DNA from: Methylobacterium sp. 10
GTDB lineage: Bacteria; Pseudomonadota; Alphaproteobacteria; Rhizobiales; Beijerinckiaceae
Assembly: GCF_000519085.1 (NCBI RefSeq)
Contig: NZ_KI912577.1
Span: 3,156,035-3,220,034 of the forward strand
Direction: 5' to 3'
Length of the DNA: 64,000 bases
A model generated the notes under the pieces. It saw only the letters and a list, made by a program, of their open reading frames with translations, was not told where the DNA came from and did no database searches. The position numbers and the translations under genes were made by a program. Shown here one piece after another: positions 48,734 to 58,134 of the stretch. Each line of letters opens with the position of its first letter. The stretch's first letter is position 1.

Positions 48734-49900
48734 TCACCGCCCCGTCCGTACCCGCGTCCAATTCCGCGTCACGAACCGCTGCGTCCGGTCATCCCAGGCC
48801 TGGTTGGTGAACAGCCGCTGCATCGTCGCCTCGTCCGGGTAGATGCCGGCATTCGAAAGAATCTCCGGCTTCACCAGAGGTTTGGCGGCGAGGTTGCCGT
48901 TGGCGTAGGACACGAAGTTGGTGTTGGCGGCGGCGACGTCGGGGCGCATCAGGTAGTCGATGAAGCGGTGGGCCTCCTCCGGGTGGGGGGCGTCCTTGGG
49001 GATGGCGAGGGCGTCGAACCACATCAGCGCGCCTTCCTTCGGGATGAAATAGGCGATTTCGACGCCGTTCTTCGATTCCTCGGCGCGTTTCTTGGCCTGC
49101 ATCACGTCGCCGGAATAGCCGACCGCGAGGCAGAGGTCGCCGTTGGCGAGGCCGTTGATGTATTCCGACGAGTGGAATTTGCGGACGGAACCGCGCACCT
49201 TGAACAGGGCGTCGGTGACCTGGGAGATGTCGTCCCAGCGCTTGGTGTCGGGCTTGAAGCCGTAGGCCGGCAGCATGCTGGGGATCAGGTCCTCGGGGCT
49301 GTCGAGCATCATCACCCCGCAATCCTTGAGCTTGGCCATCAGCGCGGGGTTGAGCACCAGGGTCCAGGTGTTGAGGGGCTGGTTGGCGCCGAGGCGCTCG
49401 CGCACGGGGCCGAGATTCACGCCGATGCCGGTGGTGCCCCACATGTAGTCCACCGCATAGGCATTGCCGGGGTCGTAGACCGCCAGACGCTGGGCAATCT
49501 CGGGCCAGGCGTGCTTGAGGTTGGGGATCTTTGTCTTGTCGAGGGGACGGAACACACCGGCCTTGATGAGGCGCTGCAGGAACGGGCCGGTGGGCACCAC
49601 GAGATCGTAGCCGGACTGGCCGGCGAGCAGCTTCGTCTCTAGGATCTCGTTGTTGTCGTAGGTGTCGTAGACGACCTTGATGCCGGTCTCCCTGGTGAAG
49701 GCGTCCAGCATCCTGGGGTCGATATAGTCCGACCAGTTGTAGATGTTGACCACGCGCTCGGGGCCCTTGGGCTCCTGGGCCTGGGCCTGGGCCTGGGCCT
49801 GGGCCTGCGCCGAATTGAGGAAGGCGAAGGCCAGGAACAGCGACCCGGCGAGGCTGAGCGCCAGCGCGATCAGAAGGATGACGAAAACGATCCGGCGCAT
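48734..49900 (-). CDS. Polyamine-type ABC transporter periplasmic binding protein (PotF/PotD-like)
   Basis: The 388-residue protein has a signal peptide ending in an Ala-Gln repeat (AQAQAQAQAQAQ), then the PotD/PotF fold: VNIYNWSDYIDPRMLDAFTR near 51-70, YDLVVPTGPFLQRL, YMWGTTGIGVN and FIPKEGALMWFDALAIPKDA. It should bind putrescine or spermidine in the periplasm. No permease or ATPase genes for polyamines lie nearby, so it is an isolated binding protein. The RidA gene is 26 bases upstream on the same strand. Confidence 0.92.
   Translation of the reverse strand: MRRIVFVILLIALALSLAGSLFLAFAFLNSAQAQAQAQAQAQEPKGPERVVNIYNWSDYIDPRMLDAFTRETGIKVVYDTYDNNEILETKLLAGQSGYDLVVPTGPFLQRLIKAGVFRPLDKTKIPNLKHAWPEIAQRLAVYDPGNAYAVDYMWGTTGIGVNLGPVRERLGANQPLNTWTLVLNPALMAKLKDCGVMMLDSPEDLIPSMLPAYGFKPDTKRWDDISQVTDALFKVRGSVRKFHSSEYINGLANGDLCLAVGYSGDVMQAKKRAEESKNGVEIAYFIPKEGALMWFDALAIPKDAPHPEEAHRFIDYLMRPDVAAANTNFVSYANGNLAAKPLVKPEILSNAGIYPDEATMQRLFTNQAWDDRTQRFVTRNWTRVRTGR
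49771..49807. repeat. Hexanucleotide tandem repeat (CCTGGG) inside the signal peptide region
   Basis: The unit CCTGGG repeats about six times with no interruption. On the coding strand it encodes Ala-Gln repeats next to the predicted signal peptidase site of the PotF-like protein. Because the unit is six bases, copy-number change keeps the frame. Confidence 0.85.
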
Positions 49901-49926
49901 CGGCTGGCTCCTCGCTTGTCGGTGCG

Positions 49927-50289
49927 TCAGGCGGGACGCTTCACCGCGACGACGACGATCTCCACGAGGTATTCGGGTGCTGCGAGCTTGGCCTCCACCG
50001 TGGCGCGGGCGGGCGGGTTGTCCTTCGAGACCCAGGAATCCCAGGCGGCGTTCATCTCGGCGAAGGTGGCGATGTCGGCCAGATAGATCGTGGTCGAGAG
50101 GATCCGGCTCTTGTCGCTGCCGGCCTGGGCGAGCAGCCGGTCGATCTCGGCGAGGATCTCCTGGGTCTGCGCGGTGACGCCGGCCCCCACCACCGTGCCG
50201 GCCACCTGGCCCGCGAGATAGACCATGTCGCCATAGGTGACGGCCTGGCTCATGCGGGCGCCGGATTCGAAACGGGTGATCGTGGTCAT
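49927..50289 (-). CDS. RidA family protein
   Basis: The 120-residue protein matches the RidA/YjgF/UK114 family, with signatures VYLAGQVAG, QTQEILAEIDRLLAQAG and ARATVEAKLAAPEYLVEI. The conserved Arg in PPARATVEAKL is present. RidA hydrolyses reactive enamine or imine intermediates from PLP enzymes. It is probably cotranscribed with the PotF-like gene, which starts 26 bases downstream. Confidence 0.9.
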   Translation of the reverse strand: MTTITRFESGARMSQAVTYGDMVYLAGQVAGTVVGAGVTAQTQEILAEIDRLLAQAGSDKSRILSTTIYLADIATFAEMNAAWDSWVSKDNPPARATVEAKLAAPEYLVEIVVVAVKRPA

Positions 50290-50497
50290 GAGGACAAACT
50301 CGGAAATGGGGGAGGGTGGCCCCGCGTTGTGCCGTGCGGGAGGGCCGCCCGTAAAGGGGCAGGGGGACGCGCCCCCTCAGGGAATGCGACATTCTCGCCA
50401 CGTCGGGCGCAACCCATCCCGCGATGCGGCGTTGCTTGACCAATACGGCCAAGTCCGGCGGGGACAATCCCGGCCGCCGCGTATCGGGAATCAGCTC

Positions 50498-50761
50498 ATG
50501 GGTATCATCTGGACCATCATCATCGGCTTCCTCGCCGGTGTCGTCGCCAAGTTCATCATGCCGGGCGACAAGGAGCCCGCGGGCTTCATCCTCACCACCA
50601 TCCTCGGCATCGTCGGCGCCTTCGTCGCCACCTTCCTCGGCCAGGCCCTCGGCTGGTACGGGCCGAACCAGGGTGCGGGCTTCATCGGCGCGGTGGTCGG
50701 CGCCATCGTGGTGCTGGCCATCTACGGCTTCATCGCCAGCCGTCGCACCACCACCCTCTGA
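50498..50761 (+). CDS. GlsB/YeaQ/YmgE family membrane protein
   Basis: The 87-residue protein has three hydrophobic helices and the family pattern MGIIWTIIIGFLAGVVAKFI, ending in a short basic tail (SRRTTTL). This transglycosylase-associated family is often stress-induced. It is located in the cytoplasmic membrane. A bidirectional terminator follows. Confidence 0.88.
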   Translation: MGIIWTIIIGFLAGVVAKFIMPGDKEPAGFILTTILGIVGAFVATFLGQALGWYGPNQGAGFIGAVVGAIVVLAIYGFIASRRTTTL

Positions 50762-50815
50762 ACGGCCGTTACGGCGCGGGCCTCGGGTCCGCGCCTTTCG
50801 CGTTTCATCGGACAT

Positions 50816-50851
50816 GAAAAAAGGGGCGCCCCATCGGAGCGCCCCTTTTTC
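50816..50851. terminator. Bidirectional intrinsic terminator
   Basis: AAAAAAGGGGCGC pairs with GCGCCCCTTTTT across a loop (CCCATCGGA). The A-run and T-run on either side allow it to stop both the YeaQ-like gene (plus) and the DUF2892 gene (minus). Confidence 0.88.
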
Positions 50852-50856
50852 GTGTC

Positions 50857-50901
50857 TTGGGTTCAGGAGATTTGGGTTCAGGAGATTTGGGTTCAGGAGA
50901 T
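50857..50901. repeat. 15-base tandem repeat, three exact copies
   Basis: The unit TTGGGTTCAGGAGAT occurs three times without mismatch. The third copy overlaps the stop codon of the DUF2892 gene (minus strand), and the other two follow it as 3' untranslated sequence. Each unit contains a copy of the minus-strand stop (TCC TGA). Confidence 0.95.
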
Positions 50902-51114
50902 GTAGCCGGCCGACTTGACCGGGCAGTGGCCGGTGGCGCCGCGGATGGCGAGGCCGGCGCCGACCACGAGGGCGGCCAGGCTCAGCCACTTGTTCGGCCG
51001 GGGCTGGGCGGCGGCCGCCGCGATGCCGAGGCCGAGCACCACGGACACCGCCCGCTCGGTGGTGGACAGGTTCGCTTCGCCCTCGAAGATGCTCGGAATC
51101 ATCGGATCTGCCAT
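50893..51114 (-). CDS. DUF2892 (YgaP-like transmembrane) protein
   Basis: This 73-residue membrane protein has two hydrophobic helices and the DUF2892 pattern STTERAVSVVLGLGIAAAAA, then LAIRGATGHCPVK near the end. The family includes the membrane domain of YgaP. The C-terminal Cys is conserved. The ATG at 51114 is used. Its stop lies inside the third copy of a 15-base tandem repeat. Confidence 0.82.
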   Translation of the reverse strand: MADPMIPSIFEGEANLSTTERAVSVVLGLGIAAAAAQPRPNKWLSLAALVVGAGLAIRGATGHCPVKSAGYIS

Positions 51115-51187
51115 GGTGGAGTCTACTCCTCGTGTTGCGTCGCGGGGCGAACGCGGTGTGAGGATGGGTGTTCCGCCTCGAGCCGGC

Positions 51188-52144
51188 TCATTCGGCTCCA
51201 GCTCCGGCGCGTCCGACGCCCGGCGGGGCCGGGGTCGGCATCGCGAGGGAGAGGCTTTTCAGGTGCGCCGCGCACATGTCGAGGAAGGCGGTGACCTTGG
51301 GCGACCGCGACAGCCGCGTGGGATGGACGGCCCAGACATCGGCCTCCTGGCCGTATTCGGGAAGAATGTGCCTCAGCCGCCCTGTGCGGATGTTCTCGGC
51401 CACATCCCATGACGAGCGAAGAATGATGCCGTGCCCGTCGAGGGCCCATCGATGGGCGATCTCGCCGAGGGTGGTGGACAGGGAGCTGCGGACCTTCACC
51501 GTTTCAATGCCGGACGGGCCGGTGAGACGCCATGCCCCCATCGGCTGATCCCGCTCGCGGATGACGAGGCAGCGGTGGCTTTCCAGCTCGGCGAGGGTCG
51601 CGGGCTGCCCGCTGGCCGCCAGGTAGTCCGGCGAGGCGCACAGGATGCGGCGGTTGGGAGCGAGCAGGTGCGCGAACAGATGGGCCTCGCGCAGGCCGCC
51701 GACCCTGATGTCCACGTCGATCCCCTCGGCGGAGGGATCCACCGGACGGTCAAGGGTGTCGAGGCGGACCTCCACATCCGCATAGCGGGCGGCGAAGGCG
51801 GACACCACCACGGCGATGTGGTTGCGCGCGAAGCCGGTGCTCGTGCTGACGCGGAGCCTGCCGTGGGGCCGGCTGCCGGCGTTGGACAGGTCCTGCACCA
51901 TGTCGTCGACGGATCCGAGCAGGCGTTGCGCCCAGGCATAGACGGCGTCCCCGTCCTCGGTGAGCGCGAGCCGCCGCGTCGTCCGATGCATGAGCCGGAC
52001 GCCGAGATCCGCCTCGAGCACCGTGAGCCGCTTGCTGACCGTCGAGGGCGCGAGCCCCATCTCCGCGGCGGCGCGGGCGAGGCTGCCGGTCTCGACGGCC
52101 ACGCAGAACAGTTTGAGGTCTGGCAGGGCGGGAAGATTGTGCAC
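51188..52144 (-). CDS. LysR-family transcriptional regulator
   Basis: The 318-residue protein has an N-terminal winged helix (about 8-65: LKLFCVAVETGSLARAAAEM, APSTVSKRLTVLEADLGVRL) and a periplasmic-binding-like effector domain. It is divergent from the tartrate-dehydrogenase-like gene, the classic arrangement for LysR control of its neighbour. The start is a GTG at 52144. The coinducer is unknown, but tartrate or malate is a reasonable guess from the target. Confidence 0.92.
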   Translation of the reverse strand: MHNLPALPDLKLFCVAVETGSLARAAAEMGLAPSTVSKRLTVLEADLGVRLMHRTTRRLALTEDGDAVYAWAQRLLGSVDDMVQDLSNAGSRPHGRLRVSTSTGFARNHIAVVVSAFAARYADVEVRLDTLDRPVDPSAEGIDVDIRVGGLREAHLFAHLLAPNRRILCASPDYLAASGQPATLAELESHRCLVIRERDQPMGAWRLTGPSGIETVKVRSSLSTTLGEIAHRWALDGHGIILRSSWDVAENIRTGRLRHILPEYGQEADVWAVHPTRLSRSPKVTAFLDMCAAHLKSLSLAMPTPAPPGVGRAGAGAE

Positions 52145-52247
52145 GTTTCGTCACGTCCAAAGTGCGATCTTTCGCCATTCTGCATCGAACGTGGAGGACG
52201 TACACCCTGGAGGACGCCGAAGATCGCAGCGCCCAGGGAGATACGCC
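52145..52247. promoter_or_regulatory. Divergent promoter region of the LysR regulator and its neighbour
   Basis: The 103-base spacer separates the LysR start from the dehydrogenase start. A loose inverted pair TTCG / CGA surrounds 52148-52170 and could be a LysR T-N11-A type site. The match is weak, and promoter boxes are not assigned. Confidence 0.4.
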
Positions 52248-53309
52248 ATGCCAAGCCACACCATCGCAGTCATCGCCGGAGACGGGATCGGCAAGGAGGT
52301 CGTCCCCGAAGGCATCCGGGTCCTCGAAGCGGCCGGCCGGAAGTTCGGCATCGATTTCCGCTGGGACGAACTGCCCTGGAGCTGCGACTACTACCTCAAG
52401 CACGGACGCATGATGCCCGAGGACGGGCTCGCCACCATCCGCCACCACGATGGCATCTTCCTCGGCGCAGTGGGCTACCCGACCGTGCCGGATCACGTGT
52501 CCCTGTGGGGGCTGCTCATCGCCATCCGGCGGGGCTTCCAGCAATACGCCAACATCCGGCCGGTGCGGCTGATGCCCGGCATCACCTCGCCCCTGCGCGA
52601 CCGCCTGCCGGGCGACATCGATTTCATCGTCGTCCGCGAGAACAGCGAGGGAGAATATTCCGCCATCGGCGGCATCAGCTTCGAGGATACCGACGACGAG
52701 GTCGTGATGCAGACCAGCGTCTTCAGCCGCCGTGGCGTCGACCGGATCATGCGCTACGCCTTCGAACTGGCCCGGTCCCGCCCGGCCCGGCAGGTGACGT
52801 CGGCGACGAAGTCCAACGGGATGTCGATCTCGATGCCCTATTGGGACAAGCGCTTCCAGCTCATGGCCGAGCGATACCCGGACGTGACGCCGAGCCAGTT
52901 CCACATCGACATCCTCTCCGCGCATTTCGTGCGCAACCCGGACCGGTTCGACGTGGTGGTGGCCTCGAACCTGTTCGGCGACATCCTCTCCGATCTCGGC
53001 CCGGCCTGCACGGGCACCATCGCCATCGCGCCCTCCGCCAACCTTAACCCGGAGCGGGACTTCCCCTCGATGTTCGAGCCGGTCCACGGTTCGGCTCCCG
53101 ACATCCACGGCCGGAACATCGCCAACCCCATCGGCCAGATCTGGTCCGGCGCGATGATGCTCGACCATCTCGGGCACAGCCAAGCCTCCGACGCCATCGT
53201 GCGGGCCATCGAGACCGTGCTGACCGAGGGACCGCGCACGCCCGACATCGGCGGCACCGCCACTACCCAGGAGCTGGGACGGGCCATCGCCGAGGCCGTC
53301 TCGAACTGA
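52248..53309 (+). CDS. Tartrate dehydrogenase/decarboxylase-like enzyme
   Basis: The 353-residue protein is a beta-decarboxylating dehydrogenase of the isopropylmalate/tartrate (TtuC/DmlA) group. The N-terminus IAVIAGDGIGKEVVPEGIRV, the catalytic VVRENSEGEYS (near 125) and the GSAPDIHGRNIANP segment are typical. The Tyr residue follows a Glu in the ENSEGEY motif, as in TtuC. It would oxidise D-malate or L-tartrate with NAD. The LysR regulator is divergent. Substrate preference is inferred from family. Confidence 0.87.
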   Translation: MPSHTIAVIAGDGIGKEVVPEGIRVLEAAGRKFGIDFRWDELPWSCDYYLKHGRMMPEDGLATIRHHDGIFLGAVGYPTVPDHVSLWGLLIAIRRGFQQYANIRPVRLMPGITSPLRDRLPGDIDFIVVRENSEGEYSAIGGISFEDTDDEVVMQTSVFSRRGVDRIMRYAFELARSRPARQVTSATKSNGMSISMPYWDKRFQLMAERYPDVTPSQFHIDILSAHFVRNPDRFDVVVASNLFGDILSDLGPACTGTIAIAPSANLNPERDFPSMFEPVHGSAPDIHGRNIANPIGQIWSGAMMLDHLGHSQASDAIVRAIETVLTEGPRTPDIGGTATTQELGRAIAEAVSN

Positions 53310-53496
53310 TCCGGGACTTGGGCATCGCCGGACGCTCCGCAGCGCGAGCGATCGGAGGCCCGTTCGCCCGCCCACCATCTCATTCCGAGTGTCCGCTCCG
53401 CTTCGGCACCTCGGGATCGAGCGGTGAGGACGGATGGAGGCCCGCGTCGTGGATGGCGAGGCGCGCCTTCGGAGACGTCACCTCCGTCTGAACAAA

Positions 53497-53526
53497 CGAA
53501 AAAACGCGGCCCTTCTCAGGACCGCG
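53497..53526 (-). terminator. Intrinsic terminator after pnp
   Basis: On the minus strand CGCGGTCC-TGAGAA-GGGCCGCG is followed by TTTTTT. It lies 38 bases after the pnp stop and is oriented with pnp. It may also serve the dehydrogenase on the other side only weakly. Confidence 0.8.
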
Positions 53527-53563
53527 CTCTTCGTTCTCCCTCAGCCCGGAGGCTAAAGACGGC

Positions 53564-55735
53564 TTACGCGTCCTGGCGGGGTCCGCGGGCGCGGTCCTGC
53601 TCGGCGTTGCGCTCGGCCTTGAGCTTCTCGGTGAGATCCTCGCCGGTCTCCTGGTCGACGACCTTCATGGAGAGGCGGATCTTGCCGCGGTCGTCCGCGC
53701 CGAGGAACTTCACCTTCACCTTCTGGCCGTCCTTGACGACGTCCGTCACCTTGGCGACGCGCTGGGCGGCGAGTTCCGAGATGTGGACGAGGCCGTCCTT
53801 GGCGCCGAAGAAGTTCACGAAGGCGCCGAACTCCATGCACTTCACGACGGTGCCGTCGTAGATCATGCCGACTTCGGCTTCCGCCACGATCGAACGGATC
53901 CAGTTATAGGCGGCCTTGATGGCCTTGCCGTCGCTGGAGGCGATCTTCACCGTGCCGGTGTCGTCGATGTTGATCTTGGCGCCGGTCTTCTCGACGATCT
54001 CGCGGATCACCTTGCCGCCGGTGCCGATCACTTCCCGGATCTTGTCGGTGGGGATCTGCATGGTCTCGATGCGGGGCGCGTATTCGCCGAGCTCGGGACG
54101 GGCGTCGGTGAGGGCCTTGGCCATCTCGCCGAGGATGTGGACGCGGCCTTCCTGCGCCTGATGCAGGGCGACCTTCATGATCTCCTCGGTGATGCCGGCG
54201 ATCTTGATGTCCATCTGCAGCGAGGTGATGCCGGCTTCCGTGCCCGCCACCTTGAAGTCCATGTCACCGAGGTGATCCTCGTCGCCGAGGATGTCGGACA
54301 GCACGGCGTAGCGCTCACCCTCGAGGATGAGGCCCATGGCGATGCCGGCCACCGGACGGCGCAGGGGCACGCCGGCATCCATCAGCGACAGCGAGGCGCC
54401 GCAGACGGAGGCCATGGAGGACGAGCCGTTCGACTCGGTGATCTCGGACACGACGCGGATCGTGTACGGGAATTCGTGGGCCGGCGGCAGGACCGGGTGC
54501 ACGGCACGCCAGGCGAGCTTGCCGTGGCCGATCTCGCGACGGCCCGGGGAGCCCATGCGGCCGGTCTCGCCCACCGAGTAGGGAGGGAAGTTGTAGTGCA
54601 GCAGGAAGGTCTCCTTGTAGGTGCCTTCCAGCGCGTCGATGAACTGCTCGTCCTCGCCGGTGCCGAGGGTGGCGACCACGAGGGCCTGGGTCTCGCCGCG
54701 GGTGAACAGCGACGAGCCGTGGGCGCGCGGCAGCACGCCGACCTGGGAGACGATCGGGCGCACGGTGCGGACGTCACGTCCGTCGATGCGCGAGCCCGTG
54801 TCGAGGATGTTCCAGCGCACGACCTTCGACTGCGCTTCCTTGAACGCGGCCTTGACCTTCTCAGGGCTGAACTTCTGCTCGCCCTCGGCCGGACAGAGAG
54901 CCGCGATCACCTTCGCCTTCACGGCGTCGACGGCGGCGTAGCGCTCCTGCTTGATCGTGTTCTTGTAGGCGTCGCGGAGTTCCGATTCGCACACGTCGAG
55001 GACGGCCTGCTCCACGTCGCCGTTCTCGGGCGCGGAGAAGTTGCGGGGCTCCTTGGCGGCCTTCTCGGCGAGGCGGATGATCGCCTCGATGACCGGCTGG
55101 AAATGCTTGTGGCCGAACATCACGGCGCCGAGCATGGTCTCTTCGTCGAGCTCCTTGGCCTCGGATTCCACCATCAGCACGGCGTCCTGCGTGCCGGCGA
55201 CGACGAGGTCCAGGGTCGAGTTCTCGAGCTCGGGCACCGGCGGGTTCAGGATGTACTGGCCGTTGACGTAGCCGACGCGGGCCGCGCCGATCGGGCCGGT
55301 GAAGGGCACGCCCGACAGGGTCAGGGCGGCGGAGGCCGCGACCATGGCGAGGATGTCGGGATCGTTCTCGAGGTCGTGGGTCAGGACGGTGACGACGACC
55401 TGGGTGTCATTGCGCCAGCCCTCGACGAAGAGGGGACGGATCGGGCGGTCGATGAGGCGGGAGACCAGGGTCTCCTTCTCGGAAGGGCGGCCTTCGCGCT
55501 TGAAATAGCCGCCGGGGATGCGGCCGGCGGCGTAGGCGCGCTCCTGGTAGTTCACGGTGAGCGGCAGGAAGTCGATTCCGGCCTTGGGCTCCTTGCCCGA
55601 GACGACGGTGGCCAGCACCGAGGTCTCGCCATACGTCGCCATCACGGCGCCGTCGGCCTGGCGAGCGACCTTGCCCGTTTCGAGGACCAGCTTGCGGTCG
55701 CCCCAGATCAGCTCTTCACGTTGTACGTCGAACAT
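53564..55735 (-). CDS. pnp: Polyribonucleotide nucleotidyltransferase (PNPase)
   Basis: PNPase degrades RNA 3'-to-5' by phosphorolysis. The 723-residue protein has two RNase PH-like domains (first from residue 1, with [20 protein letters not shown]; second near 300, with [13 protein letters not shown]), then KH ([22 protein letters not shown]) and S1 ([20 protein letters not shown]) domains. AGGAAGG lies upstream of the ATG at 55735. It follows rpsO on the same strand with a strong hairpin between, the usual arrangement. A terminator ends the unit. Confidence 0.97.
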   Translation of the reverse strand: MFDVQREELIWGDRKLVLETGKVARQADGAVMATYGETSVLATVVSGKEPKAGIDFLPLTVNYQERAYAAGRIPGGYFKREGRPSEKETLVSRLIDRPIRPLFVEGWRNDTQVVVTVLTHDLENDPDILAMVAASAALTLSGVPFTGPIGAARVGYVNGQYILNPPVPELENSTLDLVVAGTQDAVLMVESEAKELDEETMLGAVMFGHKHFQPVIEAIIRLAEKAAKEPRNFSAPENGDVEQAVLDVCESELRDAYKNTIKQERYAAVDAVKAKVIAALCPAEGEQKFSPEKVKAAFKEAQSKVVRWNILDTGSRIDGRDVRTVRPIVSQVGVLPRAHGSSLFTRGETQALVVATLGTGEDEQFIDALEGTYKETFLLHYNFPPYSVGETGRMGSPGRREIGHGKLAWRAVHPVLPPAHEFPYTIRVVSEITESNGSSSMASVCGASLSLMDAGVPLRRPVAGIAMGLILEGERYAVLSDILGDEDHLGDMDFKVAGTEAGITSLQMDIKIAGITEEIMKVALHQAQEGRVHILGEMAKALTDARPELGEYAPRIETMQIPTDKIREVIGTGGKVIREIVEKTGAKINIDDTGTVKIASSDGKAIKAAYNWIRSIVAEAEVGMIYDGTVVKCMEFGAFVNFFGAKDGLVHISELAAQRVAKVTDVVKDGQKVKVKFLGADDRGKIRLSMKVVDQETGEDLTEKLKAERNAEQDRARGPRQDA

Positions 55736-55910
55736 ATGTCTTGCCTTCCTGCGGTCGGGCGAACCCGGCGCCGCCAGGGGCAAGATGGCGCGGCGCTTCG
55801 GCCCGGACTGGGCAAAAGCGCCGCGCGATCCTGTCCCCGGCGCTTCCGCGCCTCCAAGTCGCCCGGTTTTCGGGTGGCCGGACCCATTCCGGCACCCCGA
55901 CCTGTCAGAA

Positions 55911-55939
55911 CGCGGCCCCGGGCCGGGCCCGGAACCGCG
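55911..55939 (-). promoter_or_regulatory. Strong hairpin between rpsO and pnp
   Basis: On the minus strand CGCGGTTCCGGGCC pairs with GGCCCGGGGCCGCG. It starts 12 bases after the rpsO stop. In other bacteria, an RNase III-cut hairpin here controls pnp. There is no U-run, so it is more likely a processing site than a terminator. Confidence 0.6.
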
Positions 55940-55950
55940 TGAACGCCGTC

Positions 55951-56220
55951 TTAGCGGCGGATGCCGAGACGCTCGATGAGGCTGCGGTAGCGGGCCTCGT
56001 CCTTGCGCTTGACGTAGTCGAGCAGCGAGCGGCGCTGCGAGACCATCTTCAGGAGGCCGCGGCGGGAATGGTTGTCCTTGCCGTGGGTCTTGAAGTGACC
56101 GGTGAGGTTGGTGATCCGCTCGGTGAGGATCGCCACCTGGACCTCCGGAGAACCGGTGTCCTTGCCGCCGGTCGCGTATTCCTTGATGAGCGCAGTCTTG
56201 CGCTCGGCCGAAATCGACAT
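55951..56220 (-). CDS. rpsO: 30S ribosomal protein S15
   Basis: S15 binds 16S rRNA early in 30S assembly. The 89-residue length is standard. The family sequence [19 protein letters not shown] and [20 protein letters not shown] is clear. AAGGGAAT precedes the ATG at 56220. The usual upstream gene truB is absent; the spacer of 456 bases is partly AT-rich. Confidence 0.97.
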   Translation of the reverse strand: MSISAERKTALIKEYATGGKDTGSPEVQVAILTERITNLTGHFKTHGKDNHSRRGLLKMVSQRRSLLDYVKRKDEARYRSLIERLGIRR

Positions 56221-56676
56221 CGCATTCCCTTTCGATACGGGTTTTCGGATCGAGACGACCCTCCTCGGGAGGGGCCGTCTCAGCCTGGGACGGGGCCTGT
56301 GCCGGGATGTCGTCCAGCACGGTCGCGTTCACAAGCAGCTTTAGCCCCGTGCCCGTTTCCGGGTCGAGGCAAGGGGGACACATACACGAATCCGGGCTTC
56401 GTGCCACCCCCATCCCGGCGCCCGCCCGGGCGGGCGCCGGGCATTCGCGCCGCGCTGACGGTGGAACCGGACCGGCGCATGGCGGCCTCGGGCCATTTCG
56501 TCTCTAACGTCTTGATTTATCGTATTGTCTGTCGACGATTCAGACTCCATTTCGCTACGAAGGTCACACCCTGGCAAATTCCAGCTTCTGTCTTTTGCAT
56601 TCAAAGACAACCGTGATAAAGGCTCCGACTTGGATTTAGAAGCGCAATTGGATTTTTAGAAACAACTGGGGGCGGA
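56221..56676. other. Intergenic region upstream of rpsO, partly AT-rich
   Basis: No gene is seen. The half nearer rpsO is GC-rich and probably holds its promoter. From about 56510 the sequence becomes AT-rich up to the start of the small membrane protein gene. In most relatives truB would be found here. Confidence 0.55.
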
Positions 56677-56976
56677 ATGGAACGAATTATCATCAAGATC
56701 GGAAGACCGATAGCATTTGCGGTTATTACTTTCGTGTCGAGCTATTACTTGTTCGGCTCGCCTTTTATCTCTTCGGCACTCAGCCTCGTCCCCTTGCTGC
56801 TCGGGTGGCTCGGCGTGCTCGAAGGCTTTTCCTACATCGTCGCGGCGTTGATCTTCGTCGCCGCAGTGATCTGGGCTGTCGTTCCCGTCGAGACGAAGAC
56901 CTTCGTCAAGCAACAGTACGATGCCGCCATGAAGGATTTCGTGGCCGGAATGCCGGACACCAAGAAAGCGGACTGA
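56677..56976 (+). CDS. Small membrane protein of unknown function
   Basis: The 99-residue protein has three hydrophobic segments (about 11-33, 35-50 and 52-70) and a charged C-terminal tail (KTFVKQQYDAAMKDFVAGMP). CTGGGGGCGGA precedes the ATG as a plausible ribosome binding site. The upstream DNA is AT-rich and the early codons are AT-rich too, unlike neighbouring genes. I recognise no family. Confidence 0.65.
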   Translation: MERIIIKIGRPIAFAVITFVSSYYLFGSPFISSALSLVPLLLGWLGVLEGFSYIVAALIFVAAVIWAVVPVETKTFVKQQYDAAMKDFVAGMPDTKKAD

Positions 56977-57066
56977 GCCGGTCTCGAAAAAAAGCGGTCG
57001 GCGGTTCTGCGGCCGGAACTCCGCGACACTCCGGAAGCCTGAGCGAACCCGGATGGGCGGACGGAG

Positions 57067-58134
57067 TCAGCCGGAGACGGGCAGGCGATCCCGGACATCT
57101 GCGCTCGCAGCGCGGATGTCCTGTATCAGCGCGTCGATCCGCTCAGGCTCGGAATCCCAGGCGAACATGAACCGGGCGCCCCCGCCGATGAAGGTGTAGA
57201 AACGCCAGCCCCTGTCCCGCAAGGCATCTAGCCGCTCGGGCGAAGCCGTCAGGAACACGGCGTTGGCCTCCACCGGGAACATGGTGGCAAAGCCTGGACA
57301 CTCCGCCACCGCCCCGGCGAGGCGTTGCGCGCAGGCATTGGCGTGGGCCGCGTTGCGGAGCCAGGCGCCGCCCTCCAGCATGCCGACCCAAGGCGCGGTC
57401 AGGAAGCGCATCTTCGAGGCGAGTTGCCCCGCCTGCTTGCAGCGGTAACCGAAATCCTCGGCGAGGGCGGGATCGAAGAACAGGATCGCCTCGCCCGCCG
57501 CCATGCCGTTCTTGGTCCCGCCGAAGCAGAGCAGGTCCACGCCAACCTTCCAGGTCATCTCGGCCGGCTCGCAACCGAGGCTGGCGCAGGCATTGGCGAA
57601 GCGCGCGCCGTCCATGTGGAGGCGCAGGGACAGGTCGCGGCAGGTGGCCGAGATCTCGGCGATCTCCCGGAGCGTGTAGAGCTGCCCCGTCTCCGTCGGC
57701 TGGGTGATCGTCACGACGCGGGGTTTGGGAAAATGAATGTCGGAGCGCCCCGTCGCGAGCCCCCGGATGAGGGCAGGCGTGAGCTTTCCGTCCGCGCTCG
57801 CCGCCACCAGCAGCTTCGAGCCGTTGGAGAAGAATTCCGGCGCGCCGCACTCGTCGGTCTCCACATGCGCCGAGGCCGAGCAGATGACGCTGTGGTAGGA
57901 CTGGCACAGGGAGGCCAGCGCCAGGGAGTTCGCGGCGGTGCCGTTGAAGGCGAAGAACACCTCCGCATCCGGCTTGTCGAACAGGTCGCGAAATGCGTCC
58001 GATGCCCGCTTGGTCCAGGCGTCCTCGCCATAGGCCGGTACCGAACCGCCATTGGCCGCCTCGGTGGCGGCCCAGGCCTCGGGGCAGATGCCGGCGTAAT
58101 TGTCGCTGGCAAATTGCTGGGGGTCGGGCTTCAT
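57067..58134 (-). CDS. ltaE: Low-specificity L-threonine aldolase family protein
   Basis: The 355-residue PLP enzyme (fold type I) cleaves threonine and allo-threonine to glycine and acetaldehyde. The PLP Lys is Lys208 in CFGGTKNGMAAGEA, and RLHMDGARFANA (171-182) contains the PLP-contacting Asp175. NGTAANSLAL (64-73) is the phosphate loop. The start at ATG 58134 gives standard length. Glycine produced could feed the gcv system, but they are not linked genetically. A related beta-eliminating lyase is a less likely alternative. Confidence 0.9.
   Translation of the reverse strand: MKPDPQQFASDNYAGICPEAWAATEAANGGSVPAYGEDAWTKRASDAFRDLFDKPDAEVFFAFNGTAANSLALASLCQSYHSVICSASAHVETDECGAPEFFSNGSKLLVAASADGKLTPALIRGLATGRSDIHFPKPRVVTITQPTETGQLYTLREIAEISATCRDLSLRLHMDGARFANACASLGCEPAEMTWKVGVDLLCFGGTKNGMAAGEAILFFDPALAEDFGYRCKQAGQLASKMRFLTAPWVGMLEGGAWLRNAAHANACAQRLAGAVAECPGFATMFPVEANAVFLTASPERLDALRDRGWRFYTFIGGGARFMFAWDSEPERIDALIQDIRAASADVRDRLPVSG

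Noticed and set aside
53783..55942. Long plus-strand open frame opposite pnp
   Set aside because: It is the antisense shadow of pnp. Its amino acid make-up is His/Gly/Arg-rich and no family is recognisable.
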